Assembly: GCA_964019415.1 (NCBI GenBank) | Contig: OZ025883.1 | Location: forward strand, 2,851,586 to 2,915,585 | Reading direction: 5' to 3' | DNA from: Ianthella basta | Taxonomy: Eukaryota > Porifera > Demospongiae > Verongiida > Ianthellidae | DNA length: 64,000 bases | Notes under the pieces: model-generated | Seen by the model: only the letters and a program-made list of their open reading frames with translations | Told to the model about the DNA's origin: nothing | Database searches by the model: none | In this document: positions 34,210 to 41,100 of the stretch, piece by piece | Numbering within the stretch: position 1 is the stretch's first letter | How the letters are laid out: the number at the start of each line of letters is the position of its first letter | Program-made: the position numbers and the translations under genes

Positions 34210-36638
34210 ACATAGGAGCTTCCTTGTATGCTTTGGTGACGACCACAACTTGAGAGTGAGAGGCAGCAACGATGCATGCACCAATCAGATTCTTGCGACT
34301 GACATTGGTCACTTGAATGGATGGTGGAGGGCAGACCTGGAGAGGACAGATAAATCCTGTCAGGTCAAACAGTGGCTGGAAGTGAAGCAGTGAGGACAGG
34401 AAATAGTACAAATTGTTCAAAGCAGCATAATTGCATAAGATAGTTTTGATGCAGACAAACAGTGACACACACCAGTACCCTGTAGATACCACCCCACTTC
34501 ACAGAGAGTACAAAAGCACACCAATTCGCAGCTTGAATATAGTACCTTTGCCAAAAGTTGCCTTGTACTCAGCTGAAGACCTTCTGTGTTAGAACCTGTA
34601 GAACTAAAGGATGGAATGAACATCATTGTATGCATCATACATGACAACATAGCTGAACTGCACAAGAAGATAATAAGTCACAAAAAGAGAAGGTTTTACA
34701 GTACAAGCATGCATCCAAATTCCAACCACACATGTGCTGTAGTGTAACTATCACTTCAACACACCTTCCATCGAACTTGATATCCCTGTGAAGCATTTGC
34801 AGGCATGAGGGCAGGAGCCGTGTGGTGTAGGTCTCCAGCCCCCCTTCATTCAGAATATGAAGGAAATCTCCATCATAGCAGAACATCTCGCCTGGATGGA
34901 TGAAGGAGAAGTTGTGCACTTGCACCACTCTGGAGAGGATGTTGTAGAAGAAGGCCTGACACTCTGTAATCACAAGGCATCCCATTCCAGTGAGGTGGGT
35001 GCATCCGTCTTCTGCAGGAAGTAAGGTGACAAGACAGTGCAAGGGTAGCTCAGGGCTGCCATACCACAGGTGTACATAGTTGTATATTACCATATGTAGG
35101 CATGCCTTTAAGGCTTCCATAGTTGACATGGTCACACAAACACGCTAACATACTGTGCACACACACGTACACACACCTGCACACCTATACACACACACAC
35201 AGACACACAACACACACACCATGGCAAGTCATACCCATGCCCATTGTGATGTGCATGCATGCACGCACGCACGCGTGCACACACATACACACACTCAGTT
35301 GGGTATTATGACACTGGACCAATAAACAACAAACACAAATACATTTCCCACAAGAAACAAATCCTCTCTGGGTCCCTCACCATTGACTGTGACTGGCATG
35401 AGATGAGTACTAAGAAAGTTCATTCTTGCAGCATCCCCCTTGGCTCCCTCAACTGGGTTGCACTTGTACAGCAGAGTGAACAAGCTGGCCTCCACTCTCC
35501 CCCTCGCCTGACTGCGGTACACAAAGGACGCTGGTACTCCACGTATGTGGTCCATGGGACCCAGCACCTCTCTGGGCTGCTTGATGTGGCTGTCTGGTCT
35601 TTGCCTGGCCGCTTTTGCAACCTTCTTGAGAGTGATGACTCCCATTCCAGAAGGACTAGGGCCACAACTGGATATGGGGATGGAAGAGCCTGTAGAGGAA
35701 TGCACATCTAGTGTTGAGGCTCCTAGTACGGGTGAAGGTGCTCTGGACCCCACACGAGAGCCAGGCCTGGAACTGGTTGCACTGATCTCTCCGGTTGTCT
35801 GCGCAGACCAAACAATGCAGTGTGGGTCCTTGATGAAGGTACCTTCTGTTGTCTCGGTGTCATTCACTGCTCCTCCGTCTACAGCATCATCCTCGTGGAG
35901 AAAGGGGCTGTGGAAGGCAAGGTGAGCGACCCCGGACACTTGCCACTTGAGCACGTGGACCTCCTGCGGGGACATGGCAGCCAAGTAATTGTGACTGAGG
36001 GAGAGGGATCGAATCTCAAAACTGAGAGCAATGTCAGCAAACACAGTCACATCATAACACATGTTCCCAGGACTGCCATTGACAGTGCCATCAGAGGCGG
36101 AGGGCGCAATTTGCTGGAGCACATACAGGCGGATGTCGTAACCACTGGCAACCCCTATGATCCCTGAGGTGCCGCATGATCCTATGCACAACCCTTTGCC
36201 TTGTCCCGGTGAGCCCGACTGGAAGCCCAGTTCAACCACCTCTACGGAAGGCTGCTTCTGGTGGCCTCGGGGCGCGATGTAGGACTGAGTGGAGGCGGCG
36301 TGCGCGGGACGAGGACGGACTCCCGCCTTCTTGGTGGCTCCCAGCCAGTTAAAGTAAACCCTGGCTTGGGAAGGGCTGCGGGAATCTTTGGCCTCCGACG
36401 TCACCAGGCAGTCCCCCTTGGCGGTATACACCAATTTTTGTACTGGGTGAATGGTTGAAAATTCGCCAACGATGGTAGGCTCCGCATCTGTACAGGCATA
36501 CGCTTCGATGGTGCAGCTTTTGGTAGCAAGGAAGACGTGGCTACAAGAACAGTCCACTGCGACTGGTTCCAGTGCAGTTCTCACAAACTTATGCCCTTTA
36601 AAAATGGAAAAGCTCGAGTTCGGAAACACTTTGACCAT
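3012..36638 (-). CDS. HPS3: HPS3, BLOC-2 complex subunit (24 coding exons, hosts nested genes in intron 7)
   Basis: BLOC-2 subunit acting with HPS5 and HPS6 in cargo delivery to lysosome-related organelles. Exons in transcript order: 36638-35381, 35011-34765, 34603-34546, 34336-34212, 33923-33845, 33398-33312, 33014-32832, 10032-9967, 9891-9795, 9018-8961, 8921-8853, 8811-8760, 8120-7938, 7720-7619, 7085-6984, 6697-6643, 6372-6338, 5841-5773, 5399-5318, 5078-4993, 4735-4607, 4131-4051, 3448-3334, 3172-3012. All junctions are GT-AG and in phase, giving about 1192 codons (vertebrate HPS3 about 1000). Exon 1 encodes the N-terminal beta-propeller region. Family resemblance (from memory) is clear in the later alpha-solenoid part: VEWNIYIL, VSEAHLLVR, LLLDVYLQRL, HAPGVLVQYA, WKRVLLRVL and the C-terminal VLPDNGSALFFLP. 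Exon 8 joins exon 7 in phase 0 across 22.8 kb. The weakest calls are the exact acceptors of exons 11-13. The start is the first ATG in a CpG-richer region. Confidence 0.88.
3924..4030. repeat. (TG)n microsatellite in an HPS3 intron
   Basis: Almost uninterrupted TG dinucleotides, CA on the sense strand of HPS3. It starts about 20 bp downstream of the donor of exon 22 (4051). Confidence 0.95.
5657..5670. repeat. short CCCTAA-type interstitial repeat
   Basis: About two CCCTAA units inside an HPS3 intron, the same motif as at 9448-9472. Too short to mean much alone. Confidence 0.4.
7333..7421 (+). repeat. inverted duplicate of HPS3 exon 11 and its acceptor
   Basis: The plus strand repeats, at high identity, the minus-strand sequence of 8866-8948, which holds the 3' end of intron 10 and most of HPS3 exon 11. 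Shared blocks include 'agagctaccaca', 'gcagatgttactag' and the acceptor 'tatgtag'. It sits in intron 14, opposite to the gene. It is not followed by a clear donor and is probably not an exon. Confidence 0.75.
9448..9472. repeat. interstitial telomere-like (CCCTAA) repeat
   Basis: About four CCCTAA-type units (one variant, CCTAAA) inside a locally CpG-rich stretch (about 9180-9600) of HPS3 intron 9. The stretch contains no exon that joins the gene. Confidence 0.7.
9670..9761. mobile_element. foldback (hairpin) element, copy 1
   Basis: Arms 9670-9708 and 9724-9761 are near-perfect reverse complements around a 15-base loop (TACTACACGCC... at the ends, TTTACTGCAC near the loop). A diverged second copy lies at 39,413-39,526. 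No coding content. Confidence 0.8.
10340..10510. repeat. dispersed repeat with the palindromic core CTGTACCAGGTACAAG
   Basis: About 1.5 units of a roughly 110-bp word beginning 'accttctcagttacctgtacc' in pieces, continuing through 'gctacatgctcatcacata'. The same word recurs, singly or in tandem, near 11,780, 12,800-13,100, 22,790-23,010, 24,960 and 25,930-26,090, always around the collagen-like genes. The 61/62-bp minisatellite at 21.9 kb shares its 'ttgctgcatgcacatcac' part and may derive from it. Confidence 0.6.
10567..10574 (+). promoter_or_regulatory. TATA-like box of collagen-like gene A
   Basis: TATAAAAA lies about 90 bp before the ATG at 10,662. Sequence upstream of gene A does not match the promoter shared by the other three copies, so this copy appears to have a different promoter. 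Confidence 0.4.
10662..11381 (+). CDS. short-chain (spongin-type) collagen-like protein, copy A
   Basis: Intronless, 239 codons, secreted. The ATG at 10,662 is chosen because the other copies start at the same residue (MLKALL). A signal peptide of about 20 residues is followed by a segment ending in a very short collagen stretch (GPQGPPGPPGEKGDSG, about 5-6 G-X-Y triplets). The C-terminal domain carries RWGRTVCP, GGTSDTLC, a first PCAVC, GYLMTE, ICVDVAAEAIPGS, LPCPPY and a final PCAVCTK. That domain matches the sponge short-chain collagen / spongin family, whose tail has been compared with collagen IV NC1. Likely an extracellular matrix component. It lies antisense in HPS3 intron 7 and belongs to the segmental duplication shared with copy B (about 97% protein identity by eye). 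Confidence 0.88.
   Translation: MLKALLYSLAALSAAVTTDAESTCRSAVNNVPLILPGPQGPPGPPGEKGDSGSQPGGAVYTRWGRTVCPTGANLVYAGIAATTGSVVHGGTSDTLCMPEAPQYLSTDTTATFTDFLNSVEYETFGTETTPFRNVQEHNMPCAVCHTDTKDVVLTIPAQHSCPAEWSNEFSGYLMTEYTNADRSRRDTICVDVAAEAIPGSEANTSPAFIYLLRASCEVVGLPCPPYNDQMVLPCAVCTK
12086..12135. repeat. CA-rich microsatellite
   Basis: Interrupted CA dinucleotides; the paralogous array in unit B is at 25,261-25,310. Confidence 0.8.
13758..14235. mobile_element. long foldback element, AGTCTCGCGTAGCCAGAC termini (unit A copy)
   Basis: The ends 13,758-13,776 (AGTCTCGCGTAGCCAGAC) and 14,218-14,235 (GTCTGGC...AGAGACT) are inverted. The symmetry continues inward for about 170 bp each side ('gtctggtacattg', 'gagggtgataattgcatt', 'cgcccacaactactgg'). 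The centre is unpaired and non-coding. Solo termini of the same family occur near 6,032-6,051 and 49,997-50,017. No transposase is seen in the window. Confidence 0.8.
14336..14403. repeat. (CA)n microsatellite
   Basis: About 34 uninterrupted CA units. 14,404-16,140 shows no gene that I can support. Confidence 0.97.
16157..16166 (+). promoter_or_regulatory. TATA-like element and conserved proximal promoter of collagen-like gene D
   Basis: 'CCTTAAAAGG' about 80 bp before the ATG is followed by 'cagggaagcagcc' and 'caactgactgagagaga', which recur at the same distances upstream of copies B and C. Shared spacing suggests a common core promoter. Confidence 0.5.
16243..16953 (+). CDS. short-chain (spongin-type) collagen-like protein, copy D (most diverged)
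   Basis: Intronless, 236 codons. Same architecture as copy A: signal peptide (MLKALLLSLAALSFATTTKA), a 5-triplet collagen stretch (GPQGPPGPPGEKGDSR), then the cysteine-rich C-terminal domain with RWGRTVCP, two PCAVC motifs, GYLMTE, ICVDKNAEAIPGS and LPCPPY. It differs from A-C in the loop after PQYLS (AAAGEPARLH) and in the penultimate segment. All motif cysteines are kept, so it is probably functional. Promoter and 5' leader match copies B and C. Confidence 0.88.
   Translation: MLKALLLSLAALSFATTTKAENICSSAVNSVPLILPGPQGPPGPPGEKGDSRSQPGGAVYTRWGRTVCPTGATLVYAGRAAGTFLTTRGGTSDTLCLPETPQYLSTAAAGEPARLHGVEYETFGSPSTPLRNVNDHNIPCAVCHTDTKLAVLTIPAQYNCPASWNVEYNGYLMTEGEFSDRQRRDTICVDKNAEAIPGSEANSNPVVVYLMRATCDGLPCPPYNSNMVLPCAVCSK
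17141..17215 (+). pseudogene. 3'-end fragment of a collagen-like gene
   Basis: The last codons (NMVLPC.VCSK, stop at 17,181-17,183) and the adjacent 3' flank 'actacgctgagtgaa' are duplicated about 230 bp downstream of copy D. Nothing upstream of it is coding, so it is a truncated remnant. Confidence 0.75.
17422..17700 (+). repeat. two tandem copies of a CpG-rich ~154-bp unit
   Basis: Copies begin near 17,422 and 17,576 ('atggcgtcttggcccgc' / 'atggcgtgtcggcccgc'), sharing 'agctaggtgaac', 'gcaccc' and 'aactggcatgg'. The base composition is unlike its surroundings. It directly precedes the LINE remnant and might be part of its 5' side. A minus-strand GTTCGAATC (plus 17,349-17,357) resembles a Pol III B box, but no full tRNA fold is seen. 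Confidence 0.5.
17829..18615 (+). mobile_element. 5'-truncated non-LTR retrotransposon, 3' end with reverse-transcriptase C-terminal zinc motif
   Basis: A frame of about 213 codons (17,829-18,470; its first triplet is not a native start) ends a LINE-type polyprotein. It has LRRGTAELRVETGRW, then CTNCNNGEVINVKHFMCRC, the usual zinc-binding pattern after reverse transcriptase. The RT domain itself is absent, so the copy is dead. The 3' UTR (18,471-18,585) ends 'gcactgaaataac' and runs into an (AAT)n tail at 18,588-18,615, as in LINEs with microsatellite 3' ends. Inserted in HPS3 intron 7, opposite to the host gene. Confidence 0.75.
18898..18997 (+). CDS. possible first exon of a secreted protein
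   Basis: ATG at 18,898 opens a good signal peptide (MLTSPHVLVTAICLILLQF) with a predicted cleavage near FTA-RSDD. After DDCSK there is a gtgaat donor-like site; unspliced, the frame runs only 64 codons. I found no convincing downstream exon. 18,616-18,897 and 18,998-19,460 show no other gene. Confidence 0.25.
20119..20268. mobile_element. MITE with ACACTGTAAAA termini
   Basis: Ends 'acactgtaaaaacagtg' and 'cactgttttacagtgt' are inverted. The interior has internal GTGGTTT repeats. Nested in the composite element. Confidence 0.6.
20468..20590. repeat. inverted repeat, ~42-bp arms
   Basis: Arms 20,468-20,509 and 20,547-20,590 ('gcaacagttccc...gtcgttacct' and complement) pair with few mismatches around a 37-base loop. 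Confidence 0.75.
21599..21728. mobile_element. inverted-repeat element with hammerhead-like core
   Basis: Arms 21,599-21,633 and 21,695-21,728 are almost perfect inverted repeats. Between them the minus strand reads CTGAAGA, a GACCAGA/TCTGGTC hairpin with a 3-base loop, then GAAAC: the order and spacing of a hammerhead ribozyme core (CUGANGA, stem II, GAAA). Helices I and III are not demonstrated. Such cores occur in Penelope-like elements and retrozymes; no coding part is present here. Confidence 0.5.
21928..22800 (+). repeat. minisatellite, about 14 units of 61/62 bp
   Basis: Unit landmarks ('ctgcatgcacatcacac') recur near 21961, 22022, 22084, 22146, 22207, 22269, 22331, 22393, 22454, 22515, 22577, 22639, 22700 and 22761. 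Variants differ at the 'cagtcctttcacc', 'cagccttgcacc' and 'cagaccttgtacc' segment. Because 61/62 is not a multiple of three and no unit has a stop in any plus frame, three overlapping frames of over 300 codons are open; these are artefacts. Confidence 0.95.
23753..23760 (+). promoter_or_regulatory. TATA-like element of collagen-like gene B
   Basis: 'CTTTAAAAGACTGGG' about 85 bp before the ATG, conserved at the same place in copy C (30,169) and, diverged, in copy D (16,157). 'caactgactgagagagaac' follows near the ATG in both B and C. Confidence 0.5.
23838..24557 (+). CDS. short-chain (spongin-type) collagen-like protein, copy B
   Basis: Intronless, 239 codons. Signal peptide, 5-6 collagen triplets (GPQGPPGPPGEKGNSG, with Asp to Asn relative to A and C), and the C-terminal cysteine domain with RWGRTVCP, two PCAVC and CVDVAAEAIPGS. 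Differs from copy A at about 8 residues. It shares its whole 3' flank with copy A but its 5' flank (from about 23,400) with copy C (from about 29,820), so the copies have recombined. Predicted secreted matrix protein, antisense in HPS3 intron 7. Confidence 0.88.
   Translation: MLKALLYSLAALSVVVTTDAESTCRSAVNNVPLILPGPQGPPGPPGEKGNSGSQPGGAVYTRWGRTVCPTGATLVYAGIAATTGSAVHGGTSDTLCMPEAPQYLSTDTTATYTDFLNSVEYETFGTETTPFRNVKEHNMPCAVCHTDTKDVVLTIPAQHSCPAGWSNEFSGYLMTEYTNADRSRRDTICVDVAAEAIPGSEANTSPAFIYLLRASCKVVGLPCPPYNDQMVLPCAVCTK
26717..27196. mobile_element. long foldback element, AGTCTCGCGTAGCCAGAC termini (unit B copy)
   Basis: Paralogue of 13,758-14,235, carried by the segmental duplication. Arms remain nearly symmetric. 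Confidence 0.8.
27310..27425. repeat. (CA)n microsatellite
   Basis: Two long CA runs separated by a short 'cccacatacccacacacccacgc' type interruption. 27,430-29,730 holds no gene that I can support. Confidence 0.97.
29742..29763. repeat. poly-G run
   Basis: About 20 consecutive G, just before the block homologous to the copy B promoter begins (about 29,820). Confidence 0.9.
30169..30176 (+). promoter_or_regulatory. TATA-like element of collagen-like gene C
   Basis: Same 'CTTTAAAAGACTGGG' box and spacing as copy B; about 430 bp of upstream sequence is shared with B. Confidence 0.5.
30254..30973 (+). CDS. short-chain (spongin-type) collagen-like protein, copy C
   Basis: Intronless, 239 codons, same architecture as A and B. 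The body is almost identical to copy A (GDSGSQ, GANLVYAG, SVVHGG), but the segment after AEAIPGS differs (GNTTSSALIYHLRAS), suggesting gene conversion with another copy. All conserved cysteines are present. Its 3' flank is related to B but diverged. Nearest of the four to HPS3 exon 7 (about 1.9 kb away, opposite strand). Confidence 0.88.
   Translation: MLKALLYSLAALSVVVTTDAGSTCSSAVNNVPLILPGPQGPPGPPGEKGDSGSQPGGAVYTRWGRTVCPTGANLVYAGIAATTGSVVHGGTSDTLCMPEAPQYLSTDTTATFTDFLNSVEYETFGTETTPFRNVKEHNMPCAVCHTDTKDIVLTIPAQHSCPTEWSNEYSGYLMTEYTNADRSRRDTICVDVAAEAIPGSGNTTSSALIYHLRASCEVVGLPCPPYNDQMVLPCAVCTK
32059..32451. mobile_element. inverted-repeat element with hammerhead-like core
   Basis: Arms 32,059-32,110 and 32,400-32,451 are 52-bp inverted repeats with one mismatch. 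Next to the left arm the minus strand reads CTGACGA (32,145-32,139), a GGCC-TTCG-GGCC hairpin, then GAAACG: a hammerhead-like core as at 21.66 kb. The interior contains CCAAT-type words and a poly-G run (32,309-32,330) and no coding frame. It could be a solo terminal structure of a Penelope-like element or a retrozyme; not proven. Lies in HPS3 intron 7. Confidence 0.55.
34060..34207. repeat. (CA)n microsatellite abutting an HPS3 donor
   Basis: On the HPS3 sense strand this is a (TG)n tract beginning immediately after the donor of exon 4 (34,212). Confidence 0.97.
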
Positions 36639-37706
36639 CTTGCAGGTTGCTATCTGTCTTCAAATCCACGCAGATTGATCTTCTCTTTGCGCAGTGCCAA
36701 CCATTTTGTACAATCAAACAAAATGGCCGTCGCCCCTAGGCAGGAATATTGCAGGGTATATTGTACCAATGATTTCGAAATTCTCAGGAGCCCTTCTCCA
36801 TCCATAGATGCGTAGCTACATCAGAGTTCTTCATTAGGCGAAACGGCCTGTGACTTAGTCACTAGTCCCTCGGACTGGTTTTGCGGATACACGCTATCCG
36901 TATGGCTTACTCTCAGCTTGAAGACTACTTTGTCTGCACTTTCGAGGTCTTCTGCATCCACTGGAGCAAGGTGTAGTGGAAGAGACACCCGTCAAAACAT
37001 AGACGTCCCTCTAGTCTTGCATCCGGACTATTGAGTAATTTGAATGGCATTCTTAAATGCTATATAATTATGTATTATTAGTTATGATCATTTTTGTGTG
37101 TACGTTTGTTATTTGGAATATAATTATAAGTAGTGATTAACTATATGTATGGGTCCGTGGATCTTTCCGCCATTTGATTTTGTATGTCGTAGTATGCATA
37201 TATTGTTGTATGATGAAGCCGTAAATCAAGGAGAATGTATAGTATGCAATTGCAAACCAAGTCAAGTGCACATTCAGATCTATACATGTTCCTATAATTA
37301 TTGGTATAATTATGGATCTGCCTCAATCAATCCTTTATATTGACAACCACATGTCTAACCATTTCCCCTGTAAACAAAGCAATTCATACCCTTGATTGCA
37401 ATTGATAATATCGATGGGGGGGGGGCATTTTTAAATAAATTTAAATTTGCCATGCACTTTGAAATATTCCAAGTTAGTTCACACATGCAATGAACTAGTT
37501 GTAACATGCACGCCACAAGGCTGGCATCTTGTCCCTATAAGCCCTATCGGGTGTGGCCAGCTGGCATGCATGGGTGTTATATGAACAATTGCAATGCATG
37601 CGAGATTATTGTATTATATGCTGGGCCAGCTTTGAATCATGAACATGAATCAACAGTTAATCATAATCTCAGAACTGTCACACAATTCAGCAGTACATAC
37701 ATGTAT
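36639..37706. other. HPS3 upstream / PLEKHM2 downstream region
   Basis: 36,640-36,960 is CpG-richer and is the likely HPS3 promoter. A plus-strand ATGGCCGTCGCC at 36,723 sits in a YY1-like context but opens only 31 codons. 37,000-37,700 is AT-rich with no gene. Confidence 0.4.
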
Positions 37707-38129
37707 TTACAATAATTGTGGCTTAATGAATTCCCTCCCCTTTGTGACACTGTCACTTCTGTTCTTGCTGGCACGAAGCAGTTCAATAGCATCTCTTGCT
37801 CGTTTCTGGACAGTGGCATTTTTAATCACATTGAACTCAAGCTCAATCTGCAGTACACAAGGGCAATGCTACATTCATGCTATGCTCTTCCACCGCACAA
37901 TAATGAGAAGTGGGACATACGTAGCAGCCAGACCAACACGAAGGTGCAGGGTGAGCTCACACCCCACTCCCGCCCTCATACATACAGTAATTACATACAT
38001 CAACTGCATCAACAATAGCACCACTTAACAGTGACACCAATTACAACAACGACAACTATACCAAGACAACATCTCAACAGCAATAGGGAAATTAACAATA
38101 AAAACAGCATTGGTAACACCAATAACAAC

Positions 38130-38165
<36 letters not shown>

Positions 38166-41100
38166 TGTTGACGTACCTGCATCTTCTCCTGCCACAGTTG
38201 TGCCACTGTGGTCTCAAACTTGCCCAACTCAAAAGATGAGCTGAAGCAGAACAGCCACGACCCAGAGACACCAGACGGACTCTCAGTATTGTCATAGCTC
38301 TGTGGACAAGGAAAGGATGAGGTGTGACCTCTCACACAAAGCAAACACGTCCAAAGACTTCCACTATCCAGCAGACATTCAGCAGACCATGCAATGTATA
38401 GCGCAATATTACAATTTGCCACTCCTACCAGGACACAGTAGAGAGGGAGGTCTGGATCCCAGCCAATGTGCTCAACATCTTCCAACTGGCAGCAAGTTAA
38501 CTGCTCAATCTTTTGTGCCTGCCAGTCTTCCTGAAGTATATGAAGCTGAAAGGGGCGGGGTGGGAGGGGTATACAGAATAGATGGCTGGATACCATGCAG
38601 CAAAGACTCAAAAGTGAATGGATTAGAAATGTAATTAGTAAATCTCCAATCACACAAATACATACGTACATGGAGATGGTTGAAGGAGTGTGTCAACTCT
38701 TGTCACATTACATTACAGTATGGCATCTTTACAGTGCAGGGCACTGTGCATGCACAACAAACACACTTACCATGTCCTCTGTGAGTAAGATCCCATACCG
38801 CCCTCCAAGGGTCACACCCCCAGCCACCTGCATCACAAGATATGTAAGAATCAATGGTTACAGTGGCTACAGCTGTTGAATGTGAATTAGAGAAATAAGG
38901 AATGTACTAATTAACAGAGATCAGCTCACCATTGTCCAGCATATGATACATCTACAGTGGAACCTGTCTAAGACAGCCACCTGCGGGCCAGTTCTAACTG
39001 GTCTTTACAGAGAGGTGGCTGCTTCACAGAGGTGGACTCCAATGCTTTAGTGCTATGTTTGTGCTATTTGGGGCCAGGGAAGCTGGCTGTTTTTTGAGAG
39101 GTGGCTGCCTTGTACAGTGACCGTCATAGACAGGTTTCACTGTAGCAAGATGCAGCCAGCACCTTTGTCAATGCATACAGCAAGGTGAGATCAACAAAGA
39201 GAAAGCTTGGGAGGCTGGCACTAATTCACACCTGAAGCATAGTTACCTACCCTTAGCTACCGGGAACTGACCTGGACTGTGGCTGCTTCACAAATGGCCT
39301 GCATCCATTTGATCATCTCTGTCTCTGTCTTTGTGGCAAAAATGAACTCCGTACCAGCTAGAGTGACCTGGAGGGGCACAACACCAGGTAGTGCACACAG
39401 ACAATAAGTAATAGCTACTACAAGTTATCAATGCCGTACCGCATTTACTGCACGTGTCCCGAGGACGCGAAGCGCCTGAGGGTGAGTGTAGTAAATATGT
39501 GGTACGGCATTGATAGCGTGTAGTAAGTAGCTTATTGTAAATAAGCACCCTCAGATTTGAATTTTAGTGCGACTTTGTTGGGGATGCGTGCTGGACCTGG
39601 TGGTTATCTGTCCTAGAGCAGGGCCAAATGCTTTAAATCCTGTCCTTGTTGACTAGCAACACTGCCGAGCACCATAGGGTGTTATGGCGGACGTCTTCTG
39701 CACCTTCGCAAGCTATCCAGGGCCATTTAGGAAGAGCTGGAGAGCTGTGTCTGTGGTACACAATGGCCGACGCCAGAGTGCGCGGACGCGTTGAGAGTGG
39801 ACACCCCGGTTTGATGACATGTACATAAATGCATGGTACATACATATGTACACACATTACATATGTATATATACGTACGAACATGAAGCAATACACATTA
39901 TAGGCTCACTACAGTTCATCTAGGAAGCACTCAAATGGCCAAAAGGCCAACAATCAACAAGATCTAGAACTGAAGGAAGCCTCAAGGAAGACTTACATAC
40001 ATACATACATACACCAAGGTCCGTATAGTGTAGCTATTAATACCCTGCATGCATACCATGAAGGTATTTGCTCTTCCCTCCTTTGGGAGTCTCCTGCAAC
40101 CTCCAAAGGTAGATTGTCTATAGAGCAGCAGACATAGAAAGATTTGTAAGAACAAGCCATTCCCTATAGCTTTATTAGAGTACAGTGACTGAAACAACAG
40201 CAGATAAAATGAATTCAAAGAACTTACTGAACTGGATACTTGGCTCTAATGGTAGAGTCAACCTGTTGTGATGGAGGTGAGAAACGGCAGTCAAATGCTA
40301 ACCCATTGCTATGTACACACATCCAATATACCATAGATAAGATGGCTCTGTAGCAAATGACTACATGGCTGCACTAACCTCACTGTTGTACTGGAGCAGG
40401 GCATCTTCACTGCAGTGCAAATGAGGTAATGTCAGTAATAGTAGGATATAGAAACATACTGTACATGACCAGTGCACCAATACTCAAATCAATGCAGTGG
40501 GATTGAAAACTAATTATGGAAATGATTGACATTGTCAGAATGTGGCTCTAAGCCTTCACAGAGTTGGATTTACTCAGTCTGATACCGTCAATATTACCTA
40601 CGTAGTGGCCATATATGTATGTACCTGAGTGCAAAGAAGGATGGTTTCCAGTACGGCACTCCAAACCTGTTGGATTTCATCAGCAATGGTCCTTGCATCA
40701 CTGGAGCAGTACCTGAGGGGTACAGGGTTAGAGGGCCAGCTCAGACGGGACATGCACTCCCATTCAGAGAACAGCGAATGACCATTAGTACTGATATGGT
40801 AGAGGATCAGACGTACAGTATGAATTTGTGGGTTGATCAGCTTTCACGTAGTGATTTTGAACAATGGTAAGCATTTTGACTGCAAAAGACTTTGCCGGTT
40901 ACAAAACTGAAAAACATTCTTCAGCTTTGCGTAACTGATGAACATTTTTGTGGTCGATATGTTTTACCAATATACACAGGCACTACATGAAAGCTCATCA
41001 ACTCTCAAGTTCGCCACTAGTGCTACTCCAACACTAACTCTTATACTGCTAACCCAATACTAAATGAGCCTTAACCTAGTTCCAACAATAACAAAGCAAG

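Noticed and set aside
36723..36815. Plus-strand 31-codon frame starting MAVAPRQEY, divergent from HPS3.
   Set aside because: Short, with no donor or downstream exon; more likely promoter DNA with a YY1-like word.
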